A stretch of 64,000 nucleotides of DNA. Origin: Halalkalicoccus sp. CGA53 (GTDB lineage: Archaea > Halobacteriota > Halobacteria > Halobacteriales > Halalkalicoccaceae). A model generated the notes under the pieces. It had not been told where the DNA came from. It ran no database searches and saw only the letters and a list, made by a program, of their open reading frames with translations. Each line of letters starts with the position of its first letter. Positions within the stretch are counted from its first letter, which is position 1. The translations under genes and the position numbers were made by a program. This document shows positions 36,401-44,716 of this stretch, one piece after another. The DNA is taken from positions 1-64,000 of the forward strand of contig NZ_CP144124.1 in the NCBI RefSeq assembly GCF_036429475.1, read 5' to 3'.

Positions 36401-36577
36401 ATGAGTGACGATCCGTCTCCCGACCCAATTAGTAGAGAGGGCACGCCTCGTTGGGTGAAAGTCTTCGTGATCCTCTTTATCGTCTTGCTCCTGTTCGTCG
36501 TCGTGTTGCTGCTCACTGGCAGCCACAGCCCTCGAGAACGAGATACGTGTTCGGCCAAGCGTTCACCGCCCATGTGA
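36401..36577 (+). CDS. small single-helix membrane protein (58 aa)
   Basis: MSDDPSPDPISREGTPRWVK then one helix VFVILFIVLLLFVVVLLLTG and a short tail. A PRWVKVFxII start followed by a helix and a His/Gly-rich tail is a recurrent small haloarchaeal membrane protein. Here the tail is short and lacks the His-rich pattern, so the 3' end may be frameshifted. Confidence 0.55.
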   Translation: MSDDPSPDPISREGTPRWVKVFVILFIVLLLFVVVLLLTGSHSPRERDTCSAKRSPPM

Positions 36578-36916
36578 TCGTCGTTACGCTACGTTCAGGT
36601 TGTTCACGAGTCGCTGGTCGTGACCGTTCCCGTGCTATTACGACCCCAAAGACGGCTCCGAGGAGCACACCGTAGAAGAGGTGCGTGACGAATTTTATCG
36701 GAGTCAAGAACGAGTAAGGCAGTTCGTTGAATCACTCTGATCGATATGCGCCTTGTATCTCGCAAGACTATCAGAACACCCCATTGAGTTGGAGAACTCT
36801 TGACGGTCAATTCCCAATTATAGTGATCGGTCGGTTCGACGATCTTCGTATGAACGAATGGACTCAATTACTAAGCGCACAGCTTATCCTGAATCGAATT
36901 CCAACGACGGATACTC
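36578..36916. other. intergenic with a possible membrane-protein fragment
   Basis: On the minus strand, 36580-36707 reads MTPIKFVTHLFYGVLLGAVF then GVVIARERSRPATREQ, like one membrane helix pair of a larger protein. No start context or partner sequence is evident. Otherwise no gene. Confidence 0.3.
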
Positions 36917-37606
36917 TCACTCAGAGCCGAAGGCATCGAGTCCGCTCTGTTCGTGCTCTACAGGCTCGATGACCGAGGGATTGTCGTTTCCCGGGTTGTT
37001 CACTCGTGTCGAGATTTCATACGCTTTGAGACCATCTCGGGAGTAGGGACCGCACAGCTCTCTTCGCTCGTCAGGGCCAGCGGTGAGCCAGGTTTCTTCG
37101 GCATCGGTAGGCAGCACGACGGGCATCCGATCGTGGATCGGTTCCATCAGTTCACTCGGTTCGGTGGTCAGAATAGTCACACACGGTATCTCTCGTTCAC
37201 CACCGGCCCACACCTCCCAGAGGCCGGCCATCGCGAAGGCGGGCGTCTCCTCGCGGTAGATTCGATAGGGTTGTTTCGGGCCGCTTGCTCGCTTCTGCCA
37301 TTCATAGAACCCCGAGGAGAGGACGAGACAGGGCCTCGATTCCCAGGCGTCCTGAAAGACCCGTTTTTCGTTTGCTGTCTCCGATCGTGCGTTGATGATG
37401 CCCTCTTCGGGCTCATCAGCCCAGAACGGAATCAATCCCCAGTGATACTGGTCGATCTCGTCAGTCGCCTCGTTTGTGATGACTTCTAAACCATCACCTG
37501 GGGCGATGTTATACCTCGGGACGTAACCACCATCAGTAACGATCTTCGCTCCGAATCGATTTTCGAGTTCACTCTGTGCTACGAAGAGCGCGTTTCGCCC
37601 ACACAT
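36917..37606 (-). CDS. yedK: SRAP-family DNA-protein crosslink protease (YedK/HMCES)
   Basis: A 229-residue SRAP protein. Met is followed by the invariant Cys2 (MCGRNALF), which crosslinks abasic sites after Met removal. YNIAPGDGLEVI holds the active-site Asn, GLIPFWADEPEEGIINARSE the RSE motif, LVLSSGFYEWQK the catalytic Glu, and EPIHDRMPVVL the catalytic His. The family shields abasic sites in single-stranded DNA. The C-terminal ~20 residues are an ordinary acidic tail. It is divergent from the RecA-like gene, as expected for a DNA-damage locus. Confidence 0.93.
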   Translation of the reverse strand: MCGRNALFVAQSELENRFGAKIVTDGGYVPRYNIAPGDGLEVITNEATDEIDQYHWGLIPFWADEPEEGIINARSETANEKRVFQDAWESRPCLVLSSGFYEWQKRASGPKQPYRIYREETPAFAMAGLWEVWAGGEREIPCVTILTTEPSELMEPIHDRMPVVLPTDAEETWLTAGPDERRELCGPYSRDGLKAYEISTRVNNPGNDNPSVIEPVEHEQSGLDAFGSE

Positions 37607-37812
37607 GTATCTACAACGTCGGGTATGAGCTTCAACGTGTTCCCAACAACCCTAATAGTAGAGCGGAGCCCCGTTTTCGGATCCGATTCTGGAGTTTACA
37701 CACTCGACCGAAATCGAGTGACAGAGCGGACACTGATCGTAGGCTCTCTCTTTCCGGAAGATCTGGAAGCGACACGCCGAGGCTTATTCCGCTCTTGACT
37801 GTCTTGTACACT

Positions 37813-38508
37813 ATGAGATCTGAACCAGACCCACCACCGATTCCGGAGCTCCCGACGCTTGGAACAGGAATACGAATGCTTGAGACTGAGGACCGACCGA
37901 TCGGACCACTTCACGCCCTCGTTGTCGATCACGTCTCGCTCAACCGAGGTCCGGCATACTGGATCGACACCCACGGTCACGCAACGACCCAGCCACTCGC
38001 ACGGCTCGTTTCCGACCGGCGATTGCTTGATCGAATCCAGGTTGCCCGTGGGTTCACCCCCTGGCAACACTACAGTCTCGTTCAGATTCTCACCGAGCGC
38101 ATTAACGAGAACACGTCCCTGCTGATTCTACCGGCCCTCGACGGGATGTATCGCGACGACGCGCTTCGCGACGGTGAGGGAACGACGATGCTCGTTCGAG
38201 TCCTCGCCAACCTCGCTGGCCTCGCTCGCGAGTACGACCTCCCAATTCTCGTTACCCGGACTCATGACGACGGTCTCACCGCTCCGATCGAGGCGGCAGC
38301 TGTCGAGACGATTCGCTGCGAACGGACACGAATGGGACCGCGATTTACCGCTGAGTCGTTTGAGACGTTGGTCTATCCGCTTGGCAACGGGCAGTTCCAA
38401 ACGACGCTTGCGTACTGGACGGAGATCCTGAGTGCCCGGCAGCCGCTCTACGACGCTGCTCAGGCCGGCCTACAGACGCCGGAGGTGCCAGTCGATGGGT
38501 CGTACTAA
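37813..38508 (+). CDS. RecA/RadA-like protein without Walker A
   Basis: A 231-residue protein with the RecA-fold pattern after the P-loop: LHALVVDHVSLNRGPAYWID (start of core, no GxxxxGKT), then TPWQHYSLVQILTERI, the Walker B-like strand TSLLILPALDGMY, and AREYDLPILVTRTHDDG with a final CERTRMGPRF. The phosphate-binding loop is missing, so it likely binds DNA or a polymerase rather than hydrolysing ATP. It is the first gene of a three-gene unit with tight coupling (next start overlaps by 14 bp). Logic is like ImuA in bacterial mutasomes; this is inference. Confidence 0.65.
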   Translation: MRSEPDPPPIPELPTLGTGIRMLETEDRPIGPLHALVVDHVSLNRGPAYWIDTHGHATTQPLARLVSDRRLLDRIQVARGFTPWQHYSLVQILTERINENTSLLILPALDGMYRDDALRDGEGTTMLVRVLANLAGLAREYDLPILVTRTHDDGLTAPIEAAAVETIRCERTRMGPRFTAESFETLVYPLGNGQFQTTLAYWTEILSARQPLYDAAQAGLQTPEVPVDGSY

Positions 38509-38755
38509 TCCGACGTATCGGGACGTCCTCCGGGCGCTCGACAATCTCTGGTTTGATTATCGACGTGGACTCCGTCGAGAGGACCAACAGCACTTCGATA
38601 GGCTGTTCTCGTATATTCGTGCGCACGCCGACGCGAGCGGCTATCTCAACCACACAGAGCCGTTCTATCCGGCGTTGATCTCGATCGATCTCGAACAGGA
38701 AGCCCGCATTGAGGAGCTCGAAACACGACTCACCCCGATTGGAGGAAGCGACTGA
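38495..38755 (+). CDS. conserved small helical protein of the RecA-like/PolB unit (86 aa)
   Basis: MGRTNPTYRDVLRALDNLWF then DYRRGLRREDQQHFDRLFSY and a helical tail LEQEARIEELETRLTPIG. GGAGGTG lies eight bases before the ATG, inside the preceding gene, so translation is coupled. It is wholly helical and basic early, acidic late. It may be an adaptor between the RecA-like protein and the polymerase. Confidence 0.6.
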   Translation: MGRTNPTYRDVLRALDNLWFDYRRGLRREDQQHFDRLFSYIRAHADASGYLNHTEPFYPALISIDLEQEARIEELETRLTPIGGSD

Positions 38756-38775
38756 ATCCTCCGACGGGGAGTGAG

Positions 38776-39234
38776 ATGGTCTACAAGATCGACTACCTCG
38801 AGGATGTCTACGAGTGGTCGATCACCTCAGACGGTACCGAGTATGAACGGGTGAGCGGCTACACGCCGACGATCTACGCGACGTATGATGGTGAAGAGAC
38901 GACCGAGGCCGTCCTGATCGGGCGAGCGTTCTTGACCGGGAAAAGCGGAAGCGGGAAGAGCAACAGCGCGAGCGTCGTCGCCGAGGAGCTTATAGAGCGC
39001 GATCACGCGATCCTGATCGTCGATACGGACGGCGAGTATTTCGGCCTCAAAGAGCACTACGAGCTGTTTCACGCCGGAGCAGACGACGAGTGCGATATTC
39101 AGGTCGGCCCCGAGCAGGCCGGCAAGCTCGCCGAGTTCGCCCTTGAGCAGAACGTCCCGCTGATTTTGGGAGTCTCTGGATATCTCAAAAGCGCTTTACT
39201 GTCGACGTACGTTCCAGGGCCATGGTTCGTCTGA
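38776..39234 (+). pseudogene. chimeric ORF: PolB N-terminus joined to HerA-like ATPase, truncated
   Basis: Residues 1-~43 (MVYKIDYLEDVYEWSITSDG, YERVSGYTPTIYATYDGE) look like the extreme N-terminus of a haloarchaeal family-B DNA polymerase. From about residue 47 the frame changes identity to a HerA/DUF87 ATPase: FLTGKSGSGKSNSASVVAEE (Walker A), HAILIVDTDGEYFGLKEHYE and CDIQVGPEQAGKLAEFALEQ. That homology stops near residue 136 (LGVSGYL), just before the promoter of the next gene. The missing polymerase body and HerA C-terminus imply two deletions. Unlikely to be a working enzyme. Confidence 0.6.
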
Positions 39235-40232
39235 AAACCAACCTCCGTCCCATCTTGGGGGTCGAGCATCCGATCGTACAGGCGCCGATCGGTTCGAGCC
39301 CGGAGCTGGCTGCCGCGGTCGCCGAGGCGGGCGGACTGGGGATGCTCTCTATCACCTGGAACGATCCCGAGTCCTCTCGGGAGCTGCTCCGGAAGGCCCG
39401 CGAACTGACCGACCGGCCGGTCGCGGTCAACGTGGTTCTCGATCCCGACGCGAAGGAGGTAGCGACGAACGCGGCGCTGGACGCTGCGATCGACGAGGGC
39501 GTCGACGTCTACTCGCTGTCCTTCGGGGCAGCCGACCCGTACGTCGATCGGATTCAGGACGCCGGCGGCGTCGTGTTACAAACCGTCAATTCGGCAGCGG
39601 AGGCTGTCGAAGCCGAGAACGCCGGCGTCGACGTCGTCGTCACCCAAGGGATGGAGGCCGGCGGGCACGTCCAAAGCGACGTCGCGACGTTCCCGCTGGT
39701 TCCACGGGTCGTCGACGCTGTCGAGGTCCCGGTCGTCGCGGCCGGCGGCATCGCGGACGGTCGCGGCATTGCGGCGGCGCTCGCGCTCGGCGCCGACGGC
39801 GCCTGGCTCGGGACGCGGTTCGTCGCGACCCGGGAGGCAGCGAAGCACCCGCGATACCAGCAACGGGTCCTCGATGCCTCGGAGACGGACACCGAACTGA
39901 CCGACCTGTTCAACGTCGGCTGGCCAGGCGTCCCACACCGCGTGGTCCGGAACGAGACCGTCGAGCGCTGGGAAGACGCCGGACGGCCGCCGGCGGGGAC
40001 GCGACCCGGCGAGGGCGAGACTGTCGCCGAACGTTCCGGTAGCGACGTCGAACGGTACGATTTCCGGTCACCGACTGCAGAGACAGAGGGGGACGTCGAC
40101 GCGATGGCGCTGTACGCCGGACAGAGCGCCGGCTTGGTCGACGACCTACCGAGCGCCGCGAACGTCGTCGACGAACTCGTCGAGGAAACGGTCGCCGCGA
40201 TCGAGGAACTCCTCGACCTGTGCGACGGCTGA
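39222..40232 (+). CDS. nitronate monooxygenase / 2-nitropropane dioxygenase-like FMN enzyme
   Basis: A 336-residue TIM-barrel flavoenzyme. Motifs: HPIVQAPIGSSPELAAAVAE (FMN-binding start), GGLGMLSITWND, VVTQGMEAGGHV with the catalytic-region His, VVAAGGIADGRGIAAALALG (phosphate site), and GADGAWLGTRFVATREA. Members oxidise nitronates or related compounds. The gene begins with ATG 39222 and overlaps the tail of the chimeric ORF. Strong GC-rich codon use. Intact and full length. Confidence 0.9.
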   Translation: MVRLKTNLRPILGVEHPIVQAPIGSSPELAAAVAEAGGLGMLSITWNDPESSRELLRKARELTDRPVAVNVVLDPDAKEVATNAALDAAIDEGVDVYSLSFGAADPYVDRIQDAGGVVLQTVNSAAEAVEAENAGVDVVVTQGMEAGGHVQSDVATFPLVPRVVDAVEVPVVAAGGIADGRGIAAALALGADGAWLGTRFVATREAAKHPRYQQRVLDASETDTELTDLFNVGWPGVPHRVVRNETVERWEDAGRPPAGTRPGEGETVAERSGSDVERYDFRSPTAETEGDVDAMALYAGQSAGLVDDLPSAANVVDELVEETVAAIEELLDLCDG

Positions 40233-40691
40233 CTCGTCGTGTACGACGCTCGTTCCGACCGACGACGAAGCATGCCGGTCCTGCCACCGAAAGGACGGTT
40301 TGACGTGAGCTACCTCCGCTTTAACGACGCGACTTATAGATACGGAAGGAGGTTGCCACAGAAAGGTTCACACACCAGCCGCCCTCTTGCGGTTATTTCG
40401 CTGATAAAGTCCCGTTTTCGATGAAGAGTTGATGATAATCCACAGAAGCGTCACCGTCTTTAGGCATATTACCAAGAACCATGTCAAATATTCTGTGGGC
40501 GCATCTACGGAAGACGTATCTACAGCGGTTGCATCCTCGGAGGCTTCGAAAATCGTCCAGCGGGGTTTATTGCTCTCTTTTCCAGTGAACTCAGCTTTGC
40601 ACGTTGAAGTATTTTACATTTCGCTCTTGTGACGGAGGTTGTTGGTGGAGAGCTGCCTTGCGGTTTTCAAGCTTATGAGGAACAGCAGTTG
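40233..40691. other. intergenic, no supported gene
   Basis: A 67-codon plus-strand frame at 40429-40632 has no motif and AT-rich codons. Nothing else is visible. Confidence 0.3.
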
Positions 40692-40952
40692 ATGGGTACG
40701 ATCGAGGTCGTTCCCGAGCGAGAAGGTGATTCTCCGGCCACTGAAAGAGCGTCGGTATCGCTACCAACAATCTGCTTCCCAAGAGCGTTCACCGAAGATC
40801 CCGAATCCCAGGATTGGCTTGCAGAAGGACGTCGAAGAGGACGCTCGAAATCATTCTTCGAGAAGAGCGACGAAGAACGTGAGGAGATCGCGAGAGAGGC
40901 AGAAAAAAAGGCCGAGCGCCTGAAAGACGAACAGAACGCGGATGGCGAATAA
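40692..40952 (+). CDS. hypothetical charged protein (86 aa)
   Basis: From ATG 40692: MGTIEVVPEREGDSPATERA, SVSLPTICFPRAFTEDPESQ, then a long charged helix EEREEIAREAEKKAERLKDE that could be a coiled coil. A GTG 63 bases upstream is an alternative start. No family recognised. Confidence 0.4.
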   Translation: MGTIEVVPEREGDSPATERASVSLPTICFPRAFTEDPESQDWLAEGRRRGRSKSFFEKSDEEREEIAREAEKKAERLKDEQNADGE

Positions 40953-40974
40953 CGGTTGTATCGCGAGCTGATCA

Positions 40975-41412
40975 ATGGTCACGCGAATCGAAGCAACGTG
41001 GAACGGGCGCGTACAGCGACAACAAATTGAAATTGGATCAACGGGAAGAATGGCTATGGAAAACATCTTTCAGCCTGCTGAGAAAGCGTATTCAGAGGGA
41101 GTCCGTGTTCGAATCTATCTCTCCGAGGACGATCCAGATGCTCGCTATCATGGTCTCGTCTGTGAGGTGATTGAGGACATCTCGGACGGGTTAGGGCGCT
41201 TACCGGACGGGAGCAGGACAGCCATCAGTATCGGCTCAATCGGACCGATACCGGCACAGAGCTTCCGTTTCTCTTTCGACATGAGGATCTCGTACCGGAG
41301 GCGGAGTGGCCGGAACGAGAATGAAGACCGATCTGTATCGCGGGCCGAGCCGTCGGCCTCGTGCTCACCGTCCCACTCTACGCTGTACTTGCTGTGGTAT
41401 CGGGTCTCCTAG
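40975..41412 (+). CDS. hypothetical protein, possibly frameshifted at its 3' end
   Basis: The first ~105 residues (MVTRIEATWNGRVQRQQIEI, YSEGVRVRIYLSEDDPDARY, HGLVCEVIEDISDG, SFRFSFDMRIS) look like a real beta-rich domain. The last ~40 residues (RRRSGRNENEDRSVSRAEPS) run over the start of the next gene in the wrong frame and look non-native, so the true gene probably ended near 41300 before a frameshift. No family recognised. Confidence 0.45.
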   Translation: MVTRIEATWNGRVQRQQIEIGSTGRMAMENIFQPAEKAYSEGVRVRIYLSEDDPDARYHGLVCEVIEDISDGLGRLPDGSRTAISIGSIGPIPAQSFRFSFDMRISYRRRSGRNENEDRSVSRAEPSASCSPSHSTLYLLWYRVS

Positions 41413-41888
41413 GGCTCGCGACGCTCGTTGTCGCGGAGAACGTTCCTCTGGTTCGGGATCTAGTGATCTCCGGGCCGCTTCCGATGGACGCCCGCATTGG
41501 CCTCTTCACCTCACTCTTTCCGTTTATCGGTGGGATGACCGACCCGTTTGCAGAGGCGATCCTCCTCGTGATTAGCGCGCTCATGGGCGTGAACCTCGCG
41601 ATGCTCGTCTATCACCTGCGAGAACATGACGTCTCGCTCACCGGTAGCTCCGGGAGCTTCGGTGCAGTCGCACTCGGCGCGCTCGGCGCGGGCTGTGCGG
41701 CCTGTGGCTCGGTGTTGCTGATGGGCGTTCTCGGGGTGTTCGGTGCGACCGGTACCGTCGCGTTGATGCCGTACGACGGCTACGAACTGACGGTACTTGC
41801 GGTCGCCGCGCTGGTGCTATCGACGGTCTAGCTCGCGAAGGGGATGCGCGGCGGGGAGATCCGCGGCTGTCCGGTCGACCCACCATAG
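41340..41888 (+). pseudogene. four-helix membrane protein with a nonsense codon
   Basis: Reads LTVPLYAVLAVVSGLLGLAT, LFTSLFPFIGGMTDPFAEAI, LLVISALMGVNLAMLVYHLR and ALGALGAGCAACGSVLLMGV: four to five helices with a Cys-Ala-Ala-Cys pair in the fourth. A TAG at 41829-41831 is followed in frame by LAKGMRGGEIRGCPVDPP and a normal stop at 41886, so the last 19 codons are cut off. The start is also lost: no ATG precedes helix 1 in frame, but an MKTDLYRG start is one frame away at 41321. The family resembles haloarchaeal membrane proteins of unknown function. Confidence 0.6.
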
Positions 41889-41943
41889 GTGAACAGCGTC
41901 GAGGACTCTCTAAACAAGCCTTTAGAGGAGTGGCACGCTATCA

Positions 41944-42201
41944 CTATCGCTTCAACTTTCGCACTTCTCGCGCAGCTCTTTTCGGGTGCATTCGAAGTTG
42001 GCGACGGGCTTGTTTCAGACGATGGAGATCGCGACAACTATCACGAGTGCCGGAACGTGAATCGTTGCTGTCCCACGCACTGACATCGATGCCTTCGTTC
42101 GCGAGGTAGTCACGGACCTCGCTCTGCTGCTCTCGAATCTTCTCGCTCAGTTCGTCGAGTTCGTCGTCAGTCATAGGTCGTCGCGCCCGATCCCGTGCCA
42201 T
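41944..42201 (-). CDS. hypothetical protein (85 aa)
   Basis: MARDRARRPMTDDELDELSE, KIREQQSEVRDYLANEGIDV then a basic helical tail (DLHRLKQARRQLRMHPKRAA). Helical and very charged; no motif. It starts 32 bases after the end of the next gene on the same strand, so both may be one transcript. Confidence 0.4.
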   Translation of the reverse strand: MARDRARRPMTDDELDELSEKIREQQSEVRDYLANEGIDVSAWDSNDSRSGTRDSCRDLHRLKQARRQLRMHPKRAAREVRKLKR

Positions 42202-42233
42202 GATTTGAATCTCTCGATCTACTATTGTACGTG

Positions 42234-42902
42234 CTACACTAGACGATCAAGCGAGCCATAGAGCTCTTCGTTCTGAATGTGAGTGCAGAACTGTGCGCAT
42301 AGCCGGCAGCAGTCCGCCGTATCGGTAAACGTCCGGACACTGGCGTCCCAGCGTGCGTGGACTGCTCCAAGCATCGCACTTCGAACTGATGGTTCGGTCG
42401 CGACCATTACCCGTCGCATTCGCTCTGGTGGAGTCGCGTCCCTCGCTGGCCCCTGCATACCAGTCGTCGACAGCATATCCTCAAGGACGCTCCCGATCTC
42501 AATTCCGACGCCGAGGTTATCGCCGACCTGTGGAGCGATAAAAACGGTTGCATTACTCGCCTGTGCGAAGGCAATGCTCTGTGTGGCAGCATCCATCTCA
42601 TCAAGCGGGATTCCGACGTCAATTGCGAGGAAAGCATTGAAACCACGGTCGCGAAGACAGTCCCTCGTCTCCTGCAGGAGGCGTAACACCTCGTCTTCGG
42701 CATACTCGCCATTGCCCTCGTCCCACGTCGCAAATGACGGAGCTTCGGTTTCGATATCGGCTTCATCAGGGAGCAACGCCTCGATGTCGAACGTCCGGTA
42801 CGGTCCCATCAAGTACACGAGAAATTGTTCCCGCCTAACTGGGGCGAGCGAATCCGAGTCATCGACAGCACGGGGGAGATTGTCGATAATCCGTTGCCGC
42901 AT
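42234..42902 (-). CDS. conserved haloarchaeal protein with deoxyribosyltransferase-like motifs
   Basis: A 222-residue protein. After MRQRIIDNLPRAVDDSDSLA comes FLVYLMGPYRTFDIEALLPD, then LRDRGFNAFLAIDVGIPLDE, and SNATVFIAPQVGDNLGVGIE with IGSVLEDML. The order (first strand with GPY, hydrophobic strand, NATVFI strand, then GxGxEIG helix with Glu) recalls the nucleoside 2-deoxyribosyltransferase fold. The C-terminus is Cys-rich (DCCRLCAQFCTHIQNEEL). It is divergent from a winged-helix regulator. Role unknown; a nucleotide-hydrolysing activity is one option. Confidence 0.6.
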   Translation of the reverse strand: MRQRIIDNLPRAVDDSDSLAPVRREQFLVYLMGPYRTFDIEALLPDEADIETEAPSFATWDEGNGEYAEDEVLRLLQETRDCLRDRGFNAFLAIDVGIPLDEMDAATQSIAFAQASNATVFIAPQVGDNLGVGIEIGSVLEDMLSTTGMQGPARDATPPERMRRVMVATEPSVRSAMLGAVHARWDASVRTFTDTADCCRLCAQFCTHIQNEELYGSLDRLV

Positions 42903-42924
42903 TCGAATCGTTGTTTGAAAGGAT

Positions 42925-42937
42925 AGTATATAAATAC
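42925..42937 (-). promoter_or_regulatory. TATA box for the deoxyribosyltransferase-like gene
   Basis: GGTATTTATATAC (minus strand) is centred about 29 bases before ATG 42902, a leaderless arrangement. The opposite strand of the same element could serve the divergent regulator. Confidence 0.65.
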
Positions 42938-43013
42938 CTGTGTTTTCAGAAATATTCTAGTAGAGAACGACTAAGTATGTGGCGCTCTAATTCTCGGATT
43001 GAGACAACCCCAG

Positions 43014-43406
43014 ATGTCCGAAACCGATCGCCATCAAACAGAGGAGGTTCGCCAGCCCGAGCCGCCGCTTCCTAAAGAGAGCGGACTAACGCTTGAGGAG
43101 TATCTCGCAATGCAACAGGCGATCGGTCACTCGACACGGTTTCGGATCCTCCGCACGCTCATTGCCAACGACGAACTGAGCGCCGCTGATCTCAAAACCG
43201 CGGTTGACGTAGAATCTCCCAATTTCCACTACCATCTCGATGAACTGGTTGATGTTGGGTTAGTCGACAAGCGCAAACGGCGAACTGCCGACAGTCGAGG
43301 CTTCTACACGTACTATCGGCCGACAGCGATGGGTCGTGGCATTCTTGAGCACGGCATCGAGGAACTGATGCGTCGTGAACACGAATTCAATGACACCTAT
43401 TCGTGA
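43014..43406 (+). CDS. ArsR-like winged-helix transcription regulator
   Basis: A 130-residue regulator. EEYLAMQQAIGHSTRFRILR starts the winged helix, TLIANDELSAADLKTAVDVE gives the HTH, SPNFHYHLDELVDVGLVDKR the recognition helix, and RRTADSRGFYTYYRPTAMGR the wing. ATG 43014 is preferred over TTG 42999. Divergent to the deoxyribosyltransferase-like gene, which it may control. Confidence 0.8.
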   Translation: MSETDRHQTEEVRQPEPPLPKESGLTLEEYLAMQQAIGHSTRFRILRTLIANDELSAADLKTAVDVESPNFHYHLDELVDVGLVDKRKRRTADSRGFYTYYRPTAMGRGILEHGIEELMRREHEFNDTYS

Positions 43407-43798
43407 CTATTCCCATGCCCTGAAGGGCGTTTCAACGCCTGAAATTCAGCCATCAAGCTCACTGTCTTTGTTTCACTGCATATCTATTTGGTTTTTGTAA
43501 TGCTATCTCTCAAGAACTGAAATTCAGATCGGACCAGATTGTGGGATGCCTCGATAGGGATGTCGGAGCCACGGAGCGAGCACCGGCGGCAATGGTCGAC
43601 CGACCGGATACGAAAGGCACTGTGGTTGACGACTGGGATCGCTTTCTCCGTGGCCAATCAAACTCACGATACGAATCATATTTAGTATATCCACCTTACT
43701 GTCGAACTAAATGAAGATCAACCAAGGTCAATTCGTTATCTCTGAATTGTTAAGGGTATTATCAGTCAGTGGGAAAGAATGAAGGAGACGGCAGTGAA
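43407..43798. other. intergenic with short hairpins, no supported gene
   Basis: GGCGTTTCAACGCC at about 43424 is a short perfect hairpin just after the regulator stop and may terminate it. The palindrome CTGAAATTCAG occurs twice, 76 bases apart. Nothing else is visible. Confidence 0.35.
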
Positions 43799-44358
43799 AT
43801 GCTTTCGGCCTTACCGTCTCATGAGCCATTCGTAAAACCGCTCCACGTCGACGATCTCGATACATGGGATTGTGATTCGGAAGCGCAGGCCGTCTTCGAG
43901 GAGCTTCAGGAACTCTATCGGGTCGAAGGTGAGTACCTACCGGGACTGAAAGAAGATCCTCTGATTGATGCGTGGATCGACCCGGTACTCGAAACGCTCG
44001 GGTTTTCGAGGATCCCGGAGATGACGCTTCCCGACGGCGGGGCTACGTTGGCCGGCTGTTGTTCGCCTCTGCCGATGACCGACACGATGCCTCGCATTTG
44101 AATGCCGACGGACAGGCGGGTGCGGCGTTCAGCCGAGGGATTTCTGTGCTGGAGGTCAAGCAATGGGACGCCGATTTCGAGAAGGTGCTCAATGAGGACC
44201 GCAACTATCGCGACGCCTCACACCAGATCAAGTACTATCTCGAACGGACCCCCGAGGCGATTCAGTGGGATTATCTCCTGATGCGCCGTTATCTCGTTGA
44301 AGACGCGCTGCGACTCTACGACCGATTCCCCAGTGACCCACGCTCTGCCTCCGCATGA
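43799..44358 (+). pseudogene. 5' fragment of an Eco57I-like restriction-modification gene, copy 1
   Basis: Two frames read TWDCDSEAQAVFEELQELYR and DPLIDAWIDPVLETLGFSRI, then after a shift near 44040 RLLFASADDRHDASHLNADG, FSRGISVLEVKQWDADFEKV and ASHQIKYYLERTPEAIQWD. These match residues ~32-165 of the gene at 48964. After QWD the sequence diverges. No methylase motifs remain. Bases 44359-44716 downstream hold nothing recognisable. Confidence 0.8.
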
Positions 44359-44716
44359 GTCGATGAGCTGAACGTCCGTGTCACTGCTTGGATCGGGTTT
44401 CGAGACGGGCGGCCGAACGGATGCTGATGATCGGCTTTCGACCGATGTGCGATGGTGACCCCCACAGCGCACGACAGCAATTCCGATCTCCGATCGAAAC
44501 CGAGCGAAAGTAATCCGACAGCGCTTGTACCGTAACATTTCGGCCGCCTCAGGCCACTGACGGACTACTTTCATACTGCACTTAGAGCGAGTATATGTTC
44601 TGAGCTGGCCTATGATATGCCCAGGAGAAACGCATGGAAAATCAGTCCCGAACCGAGATGATGGCCCGTCGCGTCGCCCGCGATCAGACACGATCCATAC
44701 CCGTGGAGGGGGAGGT

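Noticed and set aside
43438-43525. Two CTGAAATTCAG palindromes as a regulatory pair
   Set aside because: Short, AT-rich and 76 bp apart with no gene start close by; chance is likely.
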